Source: Candidatus Poribacteria bacterium (GTDB taxonomy: Bacteria; Poribacteria; WGA-4E; WGA-3G). From it: DNA of 64,000 nucleotides. This document shows, piece by piece, positions 15,492 through 24,463 of the stretch. Each line of letters begins with the position of its first letter. Position 1 is the first letter of the stretch. Made by a program: the position numbers and the translations under genes. The stretch spans positions 1 through 64,000 of the forward strand of contig JAJEEK010000055.1 in the NCBI GenBank assembly GCA_022821065.1, in the 5' to 3' direction. The notes beneath the pieces are model-generated. The model was not told the origin of the DNA and ran no database searches. It saw nothing but the letters and a program-made list of their open reading frames with translations.

Positions 15492-17966
15492 CTAAGCGGT
15501 GCCCCCTGAAGTTTTCGCGAAGTGAATGCTGGTGTGTACGAACTCCCCGGGTTGCGTCTGTGTAAATGTTAGCTGGCAGATCGGTCTGTCCCAAGTATAC
15601 TGATAATCGCTGCCATAGGCTGCGACGCTTATCGGTAGATACCCGTCTGGTACATGAATGAAACAGGTGCCTTCAGCGTGTCTAAGCGGTTTGCAAACGA
15701 GCAGAAAACTTTGGCTGTGATGATCCCAACCGGCAGACAAGATATCAGCCCCGCCTTGGGTGTAATGCATATCGGTTGCGAGCAATTGGGGTACGTCCTG
15801 TTCTTCACGCAAACAGAAGAGTTTAGCAGAACGCGGTGGGATATTCAAGAGGTTTACGTTTTGAGAAACCTTTCCGAGGTATTGACGCATCCAGAAGTCG
15901 TGGACGAGGAAGTCTTTAGTAGATTCGGGAGATCCGAGTGCATCCAGTTTAAAATAGACATCATCTTCATGGTCATTCCAATTGAAGATAGCGGCGAGAT
16001 ACCATGTTTCATGTGGTGTCGAAACGGGCAAGCACCAAATTCTGGGAAAAGGTTCATCGTAAAGGTCTATAGGTGTGGCAGCTTCGCCTACAAGGGGTAA
16101 GATTTTTGCTAAGGATGCCGCCCTTGATGGCGTTAGCGTTTGGATCTGGTCTGCGCAGAAAACTGCGCCGCCGCTGAGAGCTGCGGCAGTCAATTCAACG
16201 ATTGCTTCGTTGACGGGGCGCGGTTCATCAACGGAAATTTCGCCGAAAAGATGTCGCCAGAGGATGTTGTGTTCTCGTAGATGCGCTGCATATCTGGTCA
16301 GACGCTGTTTTATTCCGCGTTGATGGTGCCACTGATCGCTGGCCCGGTTAGAAGCCCCGGCGGTTGGAAACGGTGAATTGAGCAGAGGGGCGCTGATGTC
16401 AATACCACCGAGCGCCACACTTGAGATCGCGTTGTATCCGGTAAGCAGGACTTTCTCTTTTGGTAAGCCGTTCTCTAAACAGGCTGCATCAACTGTCTCC
16501 CTCAAAAGTGTCACGGCAGAACGATAAAGTTGTAAAGCGGTGAGGTTATTATCGTGCCATCGCAAATCGTGTGAAGTATTGGTGAGTCCAGTCGTATATC
16601 CTGTGAAATCCACATTAATAAATGAACACCCATAATCGTTGACGATATGCTTAATTTGCTCACGGACCTGTCCTTGTACTTCAGGGTGTGAAACATCCAA
16701 GAGGGCGACTTCTTCGCCGGTGTCAGGGAGGTGAATTGTAGCGGGTTTGTATCCGTTACGTGCGGTACGCCTGCGTGAGCGTTTTTTTTCATTTTGATCG
16801 TTGCTCTGCTTCTGTATACAACGGTCTGGATGGTTCTGCACCCATTTTGAATCAAGTGCGGCACAGAACGGATTAATTCGGACACCTACCTTGAACCCTG
16901 TTTCTTGAACTTTTCTTACAACCGCATCGGTTTCCGCTGTGGTTTGTATTCCTGATACTGTGTCCACTTGAATATAATTGATTCCCCCTGGGTAACTTGG
17001 TTGAAACAAGGGGTGATCTGCAATTGTGTCTATTTGCGTTAAGACGGTATCTGCATCAACTATTTCGGGGGCAGTAGAAAAAGTCCACGCAGTAAGAGGC
17101 GTAAGACGGTCTTGCGCGTTCAACGTACCATGTTGTGTTGCCAAGCGCGCAGTATAGTGTTCATAAGCAGCCTTAGCCCCTCCGGTAAAGTTGATATAAG
17201 CCGTCTCAGAAACGATTTCTGCGCCAGCCTCACATTGCTGTTCACACTGATGGTAGAGTTTCCAAGGGTTAACACTGGATTTCTTATTATTGGATTGCGA
17301 ACCTCGCCTACTGTTGCCTTGACAACCGACTTGAATCCGAGGCCACCATTTCTCAGTTGTCAGGAAACCGAAGACAAGTGCCTTGCCACTCTCAGTATCA
17401 TGAAGTACACCATCATGGCTCGGATGCATCGTGTCGGTTTCACTCAGTAGGAACCCATCATAGAGTTTTTTACTGACGCCTGGAGAGATGGGTGGCATAT
17501 TAATAAAAAGATGACAATCTGTTGGCGTTCCACCGAGCAACACAGCACCACGGTTTGTGGAAACTCCAAGTACTGTAACACTATCGAGTTGCAAAGGTTC
17601 AGTCTTTAGATTTTCAACGCCAACTTTGAGGTGTATCGCTGGTTGATCACCGTAACAATTGAGATAGGTATTTATTCGGATACCTTTATTCGTCGCTTCG
17701 CACGAGAAACGGATTTGATGACACTTTCCAAACACATCCGTCGTCGTCGGTTGTGTAACAAATTCGCGGGTGCCAGCATTCTCAGTTTTGATGACACTTC
17801 CATCGCCAAGGGTGACTTCCGTACAACCGTTTCGGATAATCGTGTCCCCGCGTTCATCAATATAATCCCAGGTTCCTTTTGCGAGGTTGAACTTAATCTC
17901 GAACTTACTGTGGTTTATCACGACGAGGTTGCCCTGCCGTGAGACTGCTATATCATCTGGTCTCAT
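15492..17966 (-). CDS. Alpha-galactosidase-like glycoside hydrolase (GH36/GH27 superfamily)
   Basis: The 824-residue protein has an N-terminal beta-sandwich (about 1-290), a TIM-barrel (about 300-650) and a C-terminal beta domain. In the barrel, I-N-Y-I-Q-V-D near residue 335, L-L-D-V-S-H-P-E-V-Q and F-I-N-V-D-F-T-G-Y fit the strand-end motifs of the melibiase clan, and the Asp in N-V-D-F is the best nucleophile candidate. G-E-I-S-V-D-E-P-R-P-V-N-E-A and A-A-L-S-G-G-A-V-F-C-A-D lie near the end of the barrel. No signal peptide is seen, so it is probably cytoplasmic. Substrate is not readable. A basic low-complexity insert (K-K-R-S-R-R-R-T) lies near residue 395. Confidence 0.7.
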   Translation of the reverse strand: MRPDDIAVSRQGNLVVINHSKFEIKFNLAKGTWDYIDERGDTIIRNGCTEVTLGDGSVIKTENAGTREFVTQPTTTDVFGKCHQIRFSCEATNKGIRINTYLNCYGDQPAIHLKVGVENLKTEPLQLDSVTVLGVSTNRGAVLLGGTPTDCHLFINMPPISPGVSKKLYDGFLLSETDTMHPSHDGVLHDTESGKALVFGFLTTEKWWPRIQVGCQGNSRRGSQSNNKKSSVNPWKLYHQCEQQCEAGAEIVSETAYINFTGGAKAAYEHYTARLATQHGTLNAQDRLTPLTAWTFSTAPEIVDADTVLTQIDTIADHPLFQPSYPGGINYIQVDTVSGIQTTAETDAVVRKVQETGFKVGVRINPFCAALDSKWVQNHPDRCIQKQSNDQNEKKRSRRRTARNGYKPATIHLPDTGEEVALLDVSHPEVQGQVREQIKHIVNDYGCSFINVDFTGYTTGLTNTSHDLRWHDNNLTALQLYRSAVTLLRETVDAACLENGLPKEKVLLTGYNAISSVALGGIDISAPLLNSPFPTAGASNRASDQWHHQRGIKQRLTRYAAHLREHNILWRHLFGEISVDEPRPVNEAIVELTAAALSGGAVFCADQIQTLTPSRAASLAKILPLVGEAATPIDLYDEPFPRIWCLPVSTPHETWYLAAIFNWNDHEDDVYFKLDALGSPESTKDFLVHDFWMRQYLGKVSQNVNLLNIPPRSAKLFCLREEQDVPQLLATDMHYTQGGADILSAGWDHHSQSFLLVCKPLRHAEGTCFIHVPDGYLPISVAAYGSDYQYTWDRPICQLTFTQTQPGEFVHTSIHFAKTSGGTA

Positions 17967-18151
17967 CCATGAATTTCCTTTTCTCGTCTGTTATTCCGCG
18001 TACATAACAAGATTCGTTGTATTTGAACATCCTCGTTTCCGCGCGGAACCGATCTTTGTAGAGAAAACGCTATACGGCACTGCCAAACCTTTTCTGACAG
18101 ACGGTCTACACCATAGAAACAGGCGTAAACGAACACCGTCTCACACCAAAG

Positions 18152-18889
18152 TTAGCGAGCGGTCGCAACTGCCCAACACGTTATAATTATTGTCGGTTCA
18201 TCCCCCGTATGGGAAAGTGAGAAGGTATCTCCAGCAGAGAGGAAGAGGACATCGTGGCGTTGCAGTGTCTGCGTCTCCTCGTTATCACCTGTTACTTCAG
18301 CGCTTCCATCTTTTAGGACATAAATTGCTTCAGTGTCTATCGGTGCGTGTGTAAAGCGTTGTCCGTTGTTAAGACAGACGTAATCCAAGGAGAGATGTAC
18401 GGAACCTTTCTCCGGTGAGACGACGCTTCGCCATTCGGTGACCGATTTTCCGAACACGGGCCCCGATCGCGCCATATTAAGGACTTGAACGTTGCTCCGA
18501 TGTCCATGTTGCGGTGTAGGTGCTTCATCGGGTGTATCGCGTTCGCCGCGATAGAGTGCCATATCTGGTGGCGCCTGGAAACTAATCAGACGTGCCATAT
18601 TCGGCGTGGTATTGACAGTTCCGTGAATCTCTCCTGCGGGGACAAAAATAACATCCCCTGCAGCAATAGGAGTATAGGCGCCACCTTGTCTGATGGCACC
18701 ACCGCCTTCTAAAACGACAATCGCGTCTTCTGAGGCATCGTGATAATGCTGTGTAAATTCTTGACCCGGCGCATGGAGACCGTGGTTAAGTGTTAGCTGT
18801 GTTGAACCCATATCGGGGTGTACAACACGCCAATTCTTACCTTTTCCCATTTGAAACGGGGTTCCGGATTGAAGATTTAAAATTTTCAT
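18152..18889 (-). CDS. Bicupin (two cupin domains)
   Basis: In the 245-residue product the first cupin has H-Y-H-D-A-S-E-D-A-I-V-V-L-E-G-G as metal motif 1 and G-D-V-I-F-V-P-A-G-E-I-H-G as motif 2, so a bound metal is likely. The second cupin (about 150-240) keeps the fold but has H-A-P-I-D-T-E-A-I-Y-V-L-K-D-G and lacks the full histidine set in its second motif. The start codon overlaps the rsmD stop (ATGA), so the two genes are translationally coupled. The reaction is unknown; such proteins include oxygenases, isomerases and ligand sensors. Confidence 0.85.
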   Translation of the reverse strand: MKILNLQSGTPFQMGKGKNWRVVHPDMGSTQLTLNHGLHAPGQEFTQHYHDASEDAIVVLEGGGAIRQGGAYTPIAAGDVIFVPAGEIHGTVNTTPNMARLISFQAPPDMALYRGERDTPDEAPTPQHGHRSNVQVLNMARSGPVFGKSVTEWRSVVSPEKGSVHLSLDYVCLNNGQRFTHAPIDTEAIYVLKDGSAEVTGDNEETQTLQRHDVLFLSAGDTFSLSHTGDEPTIIITCWAVATAR

Positions 18890-19509
18890 ATTTCGTTTTT
18901 TCGGTAAAATGATACGACTGTATCGCTATAATTTGCGATTCGGTTTCGCGTCAAATTCCCAATTTTGTCAGGCATAATAGAGCGCTTCGCGTGCTCAACA
19001 AGCAGTGTCCCGTCTCGACTGAGCAAAACCTTCTCTGAAAGTAGTGCCAAACAGGTGGCATATAATTCCGTGCTACCTTCTGTCCCTGTGCTATAGGGTG
19101 GATCGAAATAGATAATCCGAAATACGGCTTCCTGTTTCTGGAGATACGAAATTCCTTTTACAGCATCGCGACGGAGCAGACATGCTTTAACAGCTGGCTT
19201 TTGCGCTCCACTAAAACACTTTGTGTGAGGTTCCGCGGAAATGCCGCAAGTTTGAAGGTTTTGTTGTATCATCCGGAGGCATCGCGGGTCGCGCTCTAAA
19301 AAGGTGGCATGCCTCGCGCCTCGACTCAACGCCTCAATCCCGATACTTCCAGTCCCAGCACAGAGGTCGAGAAAATCTGCATCAATTACCTGTTCCCGTA
19401 GAATGCTGAAAACAGACTCTTTAACCCGATCTGTTGTAGGACGTACGATACGATTGCCCCTCGGTGCGGCCAAGCGTCTCCCTTTGAATGCGCCAGCGAT
19501 AACTCTCAT
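18886..19509 (-). CDS. rsmD: 16S rRNA (guanine(966)-N(2))-methyltransferase
   Basis: The 207-residue product begins M-R-V-I-A-G-x-x-K-G-R-R-L, followed by R-P-T-T-D-R-V-K-E-S-V-F, the family signature. The S-adenosylmethionine site is L-D-L-C-A-G-T-G-S-I-G-I-E-A-L-S-R-G and the catalytic N-P-P-Y-like motif reads F-D-P-P-Y, as usual for RsmD. It methylates G966 of 16S rRNA. Overlaps the downstream bicupin by four bases. Confidence 0.96.
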   Translation of the reverse strand: MRVIAGAFKGRRLAAPRGNRIVRPTTDRVKESVFSILREQVIDADFLDLCAGTGSIGIEALSRGARHATFLERDPRCLRMIQQNLQTCGISAEPHTKCFSGAQKPAVKACLLRRDAVKGISYLQKQEAVFRIIYFDPPYSTGTEGSTELYATCLALLSEKVLLSRDGTLLVEHAKRSIMPDKIGNLTRNRIANYSDTVVSFYRKNEI

Positions 19510-19514
19510 TTTTT

Positions 19515-19715
19515 ATCGGCTATTAGCCGTCAGCACGGGCGAGTACGCCCTTTCAGCCGTCAGCGGATTAGCCGACAGCAGTCAGCAGTCAGCAGTCAGC
19601 AAAGAGGCAGTCGGCAAAGAAGCAGTCGGCAAAGAAACCGAAATCCGACAGCCGATAGCCGATAGCCATTCTTCTGATAGCCGACAGCCGATAGTCGAAA
19701 GCCATCTTGCTGACA
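19515..19715. repeat. Low-complexity run of CAGCAGTCAG and CCGATAGCCGA motifs
   Basis: Short units such as GTCAGCAGTCAGCAGTCAGC, GCAGTCGGCAAAGA (twice) and GACAGCCGATAGCC repeat irregularly between rsmD and the DUF1501 gene. Related motifs lie at about 2785-2825 and 53685-53700. No coding content is evident. Confidence 0.7.
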
Positions 19716-19719
19716 ACTC

Positions 19720-21027
19720 CTAAGCCTTGAACAATTCCTCTATAACTGTCCCATCATTGACAACCCGAATGGGTCGGCCAGAGCGGGAGTAGTTCTCTTC
19801 GTCGCCATCAATTCCGAGTGCGAAGCAGAGCGATGCGAAGAGGTCGGGGACACCGACAGCACCACTAACGACGTCAGTGCCATCTTCATTCGTGCTACCG
19901 ACGACCTGTCCGCCGCGTACGCCGCCCCCTGCGACAACAGCGGACCAACCGTTCGTGTGATGATCGCGTCCATCGTTTTCGTTGATTCTCGGCGTACGTC
20001 CGAATTCACCGAGCCAGAGTACCATCGTCTCATCAAGGAGGTCCCGTTCGGACAGATCCTTCAGGAGCATCGCGAATGCTGGGTCTACCCTATCAAGCAG
20101 TTCTTCCGTCCGTTCAAAGTTGTTTTGGTGTGTATCCCATCCATCGAGTGAAACTTCTACAAACTTGACCCCGGCTTCCACGAGTCGACGCGCCATGAGA
20201 CACCCTTGACCGAACCTGTTCATACCGTACGCTTCTCGGGTAGCGATCGGTTCATCATCAAGGTTAAAAGCATCTATTTTCGGGGAGTTAATAAGTTCGT
20301 CGGCTTTCTTGTAAATCGCCTCGTGCGCTTCCGTGCTGCGTCCCGTCCGTTTAGCGATAAAATCTTTCTCAATTGCTCTGAGCATCTTAAGCCGTTCGCG
20401 AAACCGGTTCGTGTCCATCTGTGCAGGATAGGAGATGTCTTCAACAGGCATCATTGGGTTCTTGACGACAAACGGATCGTGCGCTGCGCCGAGGAATCCG
20501 CCGGAGTATGTCGGTGAATTAATGTTCACACAACTCGGTAGGTCCAAGAATTCATCTTCAAGATAATGAGAAGTGATTGATCCGAGGGTCGGATGTCTGA
20601 CGGCTCCACCGGGAGCATATCCGGTATGTAGTAGATAACGGGCGCGTTCATGATTTCCTTCGCGAGAGACCATCGAACGGATAACCGAAAGATGGTGCGC
20701 CTGCTCTGCGACGTTCGGGAGATGTTCGGAGACCTGTATCCCTTTAGCACTCGTCGGAATCGCTGCAAAGGGGCCGCCGTTCTTGGTGCCGGGTTTCGGG
20801 TCAAACGTATCCAACTGACTGGCCCCACCGCTCATAAAAAGGACGATACAGTGCTTTGCGCGTGGTATGACATCTTCGAGTTGCGCGAAGCTGCTCGAAC
20901 CGAAGTGCTGCATCGCAATAAGTCCGAGAAAGCTGCTAATGCCTGTCTTGACAAAACTGCGTCGTGAGATCTCTTTATGCCATAATTCTGGTGTATCGTA
21001 TTCGGGAACCCACAATTTTGTGTTCAT
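19720..21027 (-). CDS. DUF1501 family protein with twin-arginine signal
   Basis: The product is 435 residues from the ATG at 21027, chosen because AGGAGG lies six bases upstream; the longer frame starts at a TTG in front of that site. The N-terminus carries S-R-R-S-F-V-K-T-G and a hydrophobic stretch, a Tat export signal. The body matches the DUF1501 (sulfatase/alkaline-phosphatase-like) family: L-F-M-S-G-G-A-S-Q-L-D-T-F-D-P-K-P near the start, V-S-L-D-G-W-D-T-H in the middle, and L-G-E-F-G-R-T-P-R-I-N with G-R-D-H-H-T-N-G-W near the end, all likely metal-site segments. In Planctomycetes and related phyla it often follows a DUF1553/DUF1549 protein; none is adjacent here. Confidence 0.9.
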   Translation of the reverse strand: MNTKLWVPEYDTPELWHKEISRRSFVKTGISSFLGLIAMQHFGSSSFAQLEDVIPRAKHCIVLFMSGGASQLDTFDPKPGTKNGGPFAAIPTSAKGIQVSEHLPNVAEQAHHLSVIRSMVSREGNHERARYLLHTGYAPGGAVRHPTLGSITSHYLEDEFLDLPSCVNINSPTYSGGFLGAAHDPFVVKNPMMPVEDISYPAQMDTNRFRERLKMLRAIEKDFIAKRTGRSTEAHEAIYKKADELINSPKIDAFNLDDEPIATREAYGMNRFGQGCLMARRLVEAGVKFVEVSLDGWDTHQNNFERTEELLDRVDPAFAMLLKDLSERDLLDETMVLWLGEFGRTPRINENDGRDHHTNGWSAVVAGGGVRGGQVVGSTNEDGTDVVSGAVGVPDLFASLCFALGIDGDEENYSRSGRPIRVVNDGTVIEELFKA

Positions 21028-21344
21028 CTCAGTCCTCCTCAATTATTTCGTTCATACTATTTTAACACGTTCGCGTCTTTATAAACAAGAGAAAAATTTA
21101 AATCTATAGACATATCACTCCTACAGGGTTCGGAGAGACTTCACAAATCAGCAATTTATTGTGCCTTTGGAACACCGACACTCACTGGACAATTTGTAAA
21201 AAATGTATTTTTTTTTAAATGCACGTTTTCTGCCTGAAAATTGTGTCTTTAAATAGCAGGAAAAATATATTCCATGTTTTTAAATGAAATTTAATTTTTT
21301 ACTTTGGTAATTTTTTGGGAAGTCCGGTTCGGTTGAAATGCAGG

Positions 21345-21722
21345 TCGCATCCTGGATGGAAGGACGATTGTCAGTGGCGGTAGCGATATGGACTGTCCCG
21401 TTCGTTTGTGGGATGTTGAGACGCGAACTGTGAAAGCGACACTTACTGGACATACGAGCCGAGTCAGTAATTTAGAGATGGCATGATACTTGCAAGTGGG
21501 AGTTATGATAGGACAGTTCGTTTGTGGAGTGTTGCGACAGGCATCCTCAAAGCAACGCTCACAGGAAGTTCAAACAAAACAGTTTTTTGTGGGATGTGGA
21601 GACAGGTGTGGTAAAATTGACACTTACCGGTCACGCGTATAGTGTTAATAGTATATCGTTCAGCCCGATCTGTGGGAGTAACCGCATCAGACGTATCCGA
21701 CAGAGGTCTCTGAACGACTGAA
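21345..21722 (+). pseudogene. WD40-repeat protein, degraded remnant
   Basis: Three WD40 blades are readable in different frames: S-G-G-S-D-M-D-C-P-V-R-L-W-D-V-E-T near 21380, L-A-S-G-S-Y-D-R-T-V-R-L-W-S-V-A near 21490, and F-L-W-D-V-E-T-G-V-V-K-L near 21585. Stops (for example TGA after N-L-E-M-A near 21480) and frameshifts separate them. A family B repeat half unit lies at the 5' edge. The gene is dead. An AT-rich upstream box (21218-21257) resembles one upstream of the ECF fusion gene at 27782. Confidence 0.8.
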
Positions 21723-21777
21723 ATCTTATTAAGATGATCCCTCCAGCATCAAACAGTCAGTTAGAGGAGTTACCACA

Positions 21778-23343
21778 ATGTATCAGAAAACAAAAATCGT
21801 ATCAAAATACCTCCAGCACACACTTTTAGGATTTGTTATTTCGCTGATACTCAGTCCTCTTATAGCGAATGCAGAGACCGCCAAAACGACGACTTCCGAG
21901 GTCAAGTATTACCATTACTATTACGAAGACCCTATAAGGTATCACCGTCTTTTACCTTCTCTTGCCTCTAAAGAACTCGAATACCATACCCGGCTGGTAG
22001 CCGAGGCGAATATTAATGACACGCCTGAAAAAGAGAAAGTTGTTCTAATCGTTGTCGATACAAAACGGCACACACCGTACGGTGAATGGCTTCAGGCATT
22101 TCTCCTCATTACAGACTCCGACATAAACAACCCGAAGAAAAAAGATTTATTGAAACTTTTTGATTCGGATGCTTATGATTTGGAGGTTCCAGCGCGGATT
22201 TCTATTGAACTTCATGAGCCGCCGTTTGTCTTCAAGGAACGGCTGAATGATGCGCCTTGGAAACCGCACGGTGTCTCCTTTAGACTCATTGATTTGACGG
22301 GTGATGGCATTTTAGACATCTGGGTGGAAGCTGCCTATGGTGTCGCGCTCATTTCTTTTCAGAACGGCGAATTCAAAGAGGTTTTTAGCAACTACACCGT
22401 AACCAAAGAGAAACTCGCAGAAACTTCTGATGTCGAATATCATTCTTACGATGCCCCAGTCGAGCCTCAAGGGCGATTGTATCACCGTTTTTTGTCTGCT
22501 CCGGCTCCGAAAGGACTCTATTATGATACTCGGATGGTAGCCACAGCAAATGTGGATGACACCCCTGAAAAAGAGACGATTGCTCTGATGATTGCTGAGA
22601 CAGGAAGTGGCGGGCCCCACGGTGAATGGGTTCAAGCGTTTCTCCTCATTGCTGAAAACGAGGTAGACGTACTGAGGAAAAAAGACTTATTTAAACTTTT
22701 TGACACAGGGACTCATGATTTGGATGTACCGGCGAGAGTTTCTATTGACGCGCAGCGGACACCCTTCATCTTCCGAGAATGGACGCGCATAGGTTCTCCT
22801 TGGAGTTTTGGCTGGGTTAGGTTTAAACTCATGGATCTGACAGGTGATGGCATTTTAGACATCTGGGTAGAACATGCAATGGGTGTTGCTGTGATCTCTT
22901 TTCAGAACGGCGAGTTCAAGGAAGTCTGCAGCGGCTATAGTTCTACGAGAAGAAAGAGCCCCATAGAATACATTGATATCGATAACGATGGCATCTACGA
23001 GATCAAGATTCCTGACCGTATAGCTATGAGCGGTGTCGCTGGCGCGGATTATCCTGAATGGCTGAACTTCTACGAGTGGGATGGGAACACATACCGCTTG
23101 AATAATGAAAAATTCTATGCCAAGAATGACAAGTACCTCATTCGGTTATTAAACACTTATAATTTTGTGTTGATTCGATATGGAAGATTCGAGGAATACA
23201 GTTTCTATATTGGGTTGGTGTTCTACTATCGCGGCAACGCAGCAATGGCACATAAGTATCTACAATGGGTTGCCGAACATGGCGAGAACGATGGTTACAT
23301 TCAAGCCGCTGAATCACTCTTGAAAAAACTGACACCTCAGTGA
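21778..23343 (+). CDS. Exported repeat protein with DxDxDG motifs, tandem paralogue 1
   Basis: The 521-residue product has a signal peptide (hydrophobic L-L-G-F-V-I-S-L-I-L-S-P-L-I-A ending near A-N-A). It contains two internal units of about 185 residues, each with T-P-E-K-E-x, a K-L-F-D-(S/T) strand, D-L-T-G-D-G-I-L-D-I-W-V-E and I-S-F-Q-N-G-E-F-K-E-V. A D-I-D-N-D-G-I-Y-E-I-K-I-P segment follows. D-x-T-G-D-G and D-x-D-N-D-G resemble calcium loops of FG-GAP/VCBS propeller proteins. The last 60 residues are TPR-like helices. I know no named family for it. GAGGAG lies 9 bases before the ATG. First of four adjacent paralogues. Confidence 0.75.
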   Translation: MYQKTKIVSKYLQHTLLGFVISLILSPLIANAETAKTTTSEVKYYHYYYEDPIRYHRLLPSLASKELEYHTRLVAEANINDTPEKEKVVLIVVDTKRHTPYGEWLQAFLLITDSDINNPKKKDLLKLFDSDAYDLEVPARISIELHEPPFVFKERLNDAPWKPHGVSFRLIDLTGDGILDIWVEAAYGVALISFQNGEFKEVFSNYTVTKEKLAETSDVEYHSYDAPVEPQGRLYHRFLSAPAPKGLYYDTRMVATANVDDTPEKETIALMIAETGSGGPHGEWVQAFLLIAENEVDVLRKKDLFKLFDTGTHDLDVPARVSIDAQRTPFIFREWTRIGSPWSFGWVRFKLMDLTGDGILDIWVEHAMGVAVISFQNGEFKEVCSGYSSTRRKSPIEYIDIDNDGIYEIKIPDRIAMSGVAGADYPEWLNFYEWDGNTYRLNNEKFYAKNDKYLIRLLNTYNFVLIRYGRFEEYSFYIGLVFYYRGNAAMAHKYLQWVAEHGENDGYIQAAESLLKKLTPQ

Positions 23344-23392
23344 AGATAAAAAATGATCCGTCATCAGATGGATCGGATTGGAGACAAAAAAC

Positions 23393-24421
23393 ATGAAGCA
23401 ACTTCTTCAAAGCACACTTTTTGGATTTGTTATCTCAATTATACTCAGTTGTGCAGTCGTGAGTGCTGACACGCAAACCCCCAAAATCTCTGATGTCGAG
23501 TATAAGAGATTTGAATGGGCAAATAATTCTGATGGTCAAAAGTATCACCATCTTTTGGAAACCCGACTGCCGAAAGAACTCGAATACTTTACCCGGATGA
23601 CAGCCACTGCGAATATCAATGACACCCCTGAAAAAGAGACGATTATTCCCATCGCCGTTGATATGAAGGTGCCTCCGTATGATAGAGACTGCGTTCAAGC
23701 GTTTCTTTTGATTATTGAAACTGGCTCCCAAGTAGGGGCACCGCTGAAAAAACATATTTTCAAACTGTTTGATGCTGGCACGCATGCGTTGGAGATTCCA
23801 GCGAAAACTATTGAACTTCAGAGTCCACCGTTTGTCTTCACGCAACCGCCAAAAGATACTTTTGAGTCTCTCGACTCCTCCTTTAAACTCGTGGATTTGA
23901 CCGGTGATGGCATTTTAGATGTCTGGGTTAAATTTGGATATGCTGTTGTCGTGATTTCTTTTCAGGATGGTGAGTTCAGAGAAATCTTCAGCACCTACAC
24001 AGTACCGGGAGCGCTGCCTGATCCTGCGTACGTTGATTTGGATAATGATGGCACCTACGAAATAAAAATTCCCTACAGTATACGGATCGAGGGGATTCCT
24101 GGCGCGCCTTACCTGGAATGGATGAGTCTTTATGAATGGGACGGAAGTGCTTACGTCTTGAATAACGAAAGGTTTTATGCCGAGAATAACGATTTCCTTA
24201 TTCACTTATTGAGCGAGTATAATTATCAGATGCTTCGACGCGGCTCATTTACCAGACAGCGCGAGATATACAGTTTCTATTTAGGATTGGTATTCCACTA
24301 TCGCGGCAATTCAGGAATGGCGAGAGTGTATCTGGAGTGGGTCATCAATCTTGGAACGCAGGACGATTACATTCAAGCTGCTGAATTACTCCTGAAAAAG
24401 TTGCGACCGCACTTAAAATGA
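23393..24421 (+). CDS. Exported repeat protein with DxDxDG motifs, tandem paralogue 2 (short form)
   Basis: The product is 342 residues from the ATG at 23393, preceded by GGAGACAAAAAAC; the in-frame TTG at 23378 overlaps that site. It has a signal peptide, one copy instead of two of the long unit (N-D-T-P-E-K-E-T, D-L-T-G-D-G-I-L-D-V-W-V-K), then D-L-D-N-D-G-T-Y-E-I-K-I-P and the helical C-terminus. It is therefore paralogue 1 minus one unit. It lies 50 bases after paralogue 1 and is probably cotranscribed. Confidence 0.75.
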   Translation: MKQLLQSTLFGFVISIILSCAVVSADTQTPKISDVEYKRFEWANNSDGQKYHHLLETRLPKELEYFTRMTATANINDTPEKETIIPIAVDMKVPPYDRDCVQAFLLIIETGSQVGAPLKKHIFKLFDAGTHALEIPAKTIELQSPPFVFTQPPKDTFESLDSSFKLVDLTGDGILDVWVKFGYAVVVISFQDGEFREIFSTYTVPGALPDPAYVDLDNDGTYEIKIPYSIRIEGIPGAPYLEWMSLYEWDGSAYVLNNERFYAENNDFLIHLLSEYNYQMLRRGSFTRQREIYSFYLGLVFHYRGNSGMARVYLEWVINLGTQDDYIQAAELLLKKLRPHLK

Positions 24422-24463
24422 AAACGGTCTGTCATTAGATAGATCGAATTGGAGACAAAAAAC

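Noticed and set aside
21479-21494. TGGCATGATACTTGCA as a fourth sigma-54 promoter
   Set aside because: It has one deviation from the consensus, lies inside the dead WD40 gene and is explained by codons for the common WD40 text I-L-A-S-G. No gene starts at a suitable distance.
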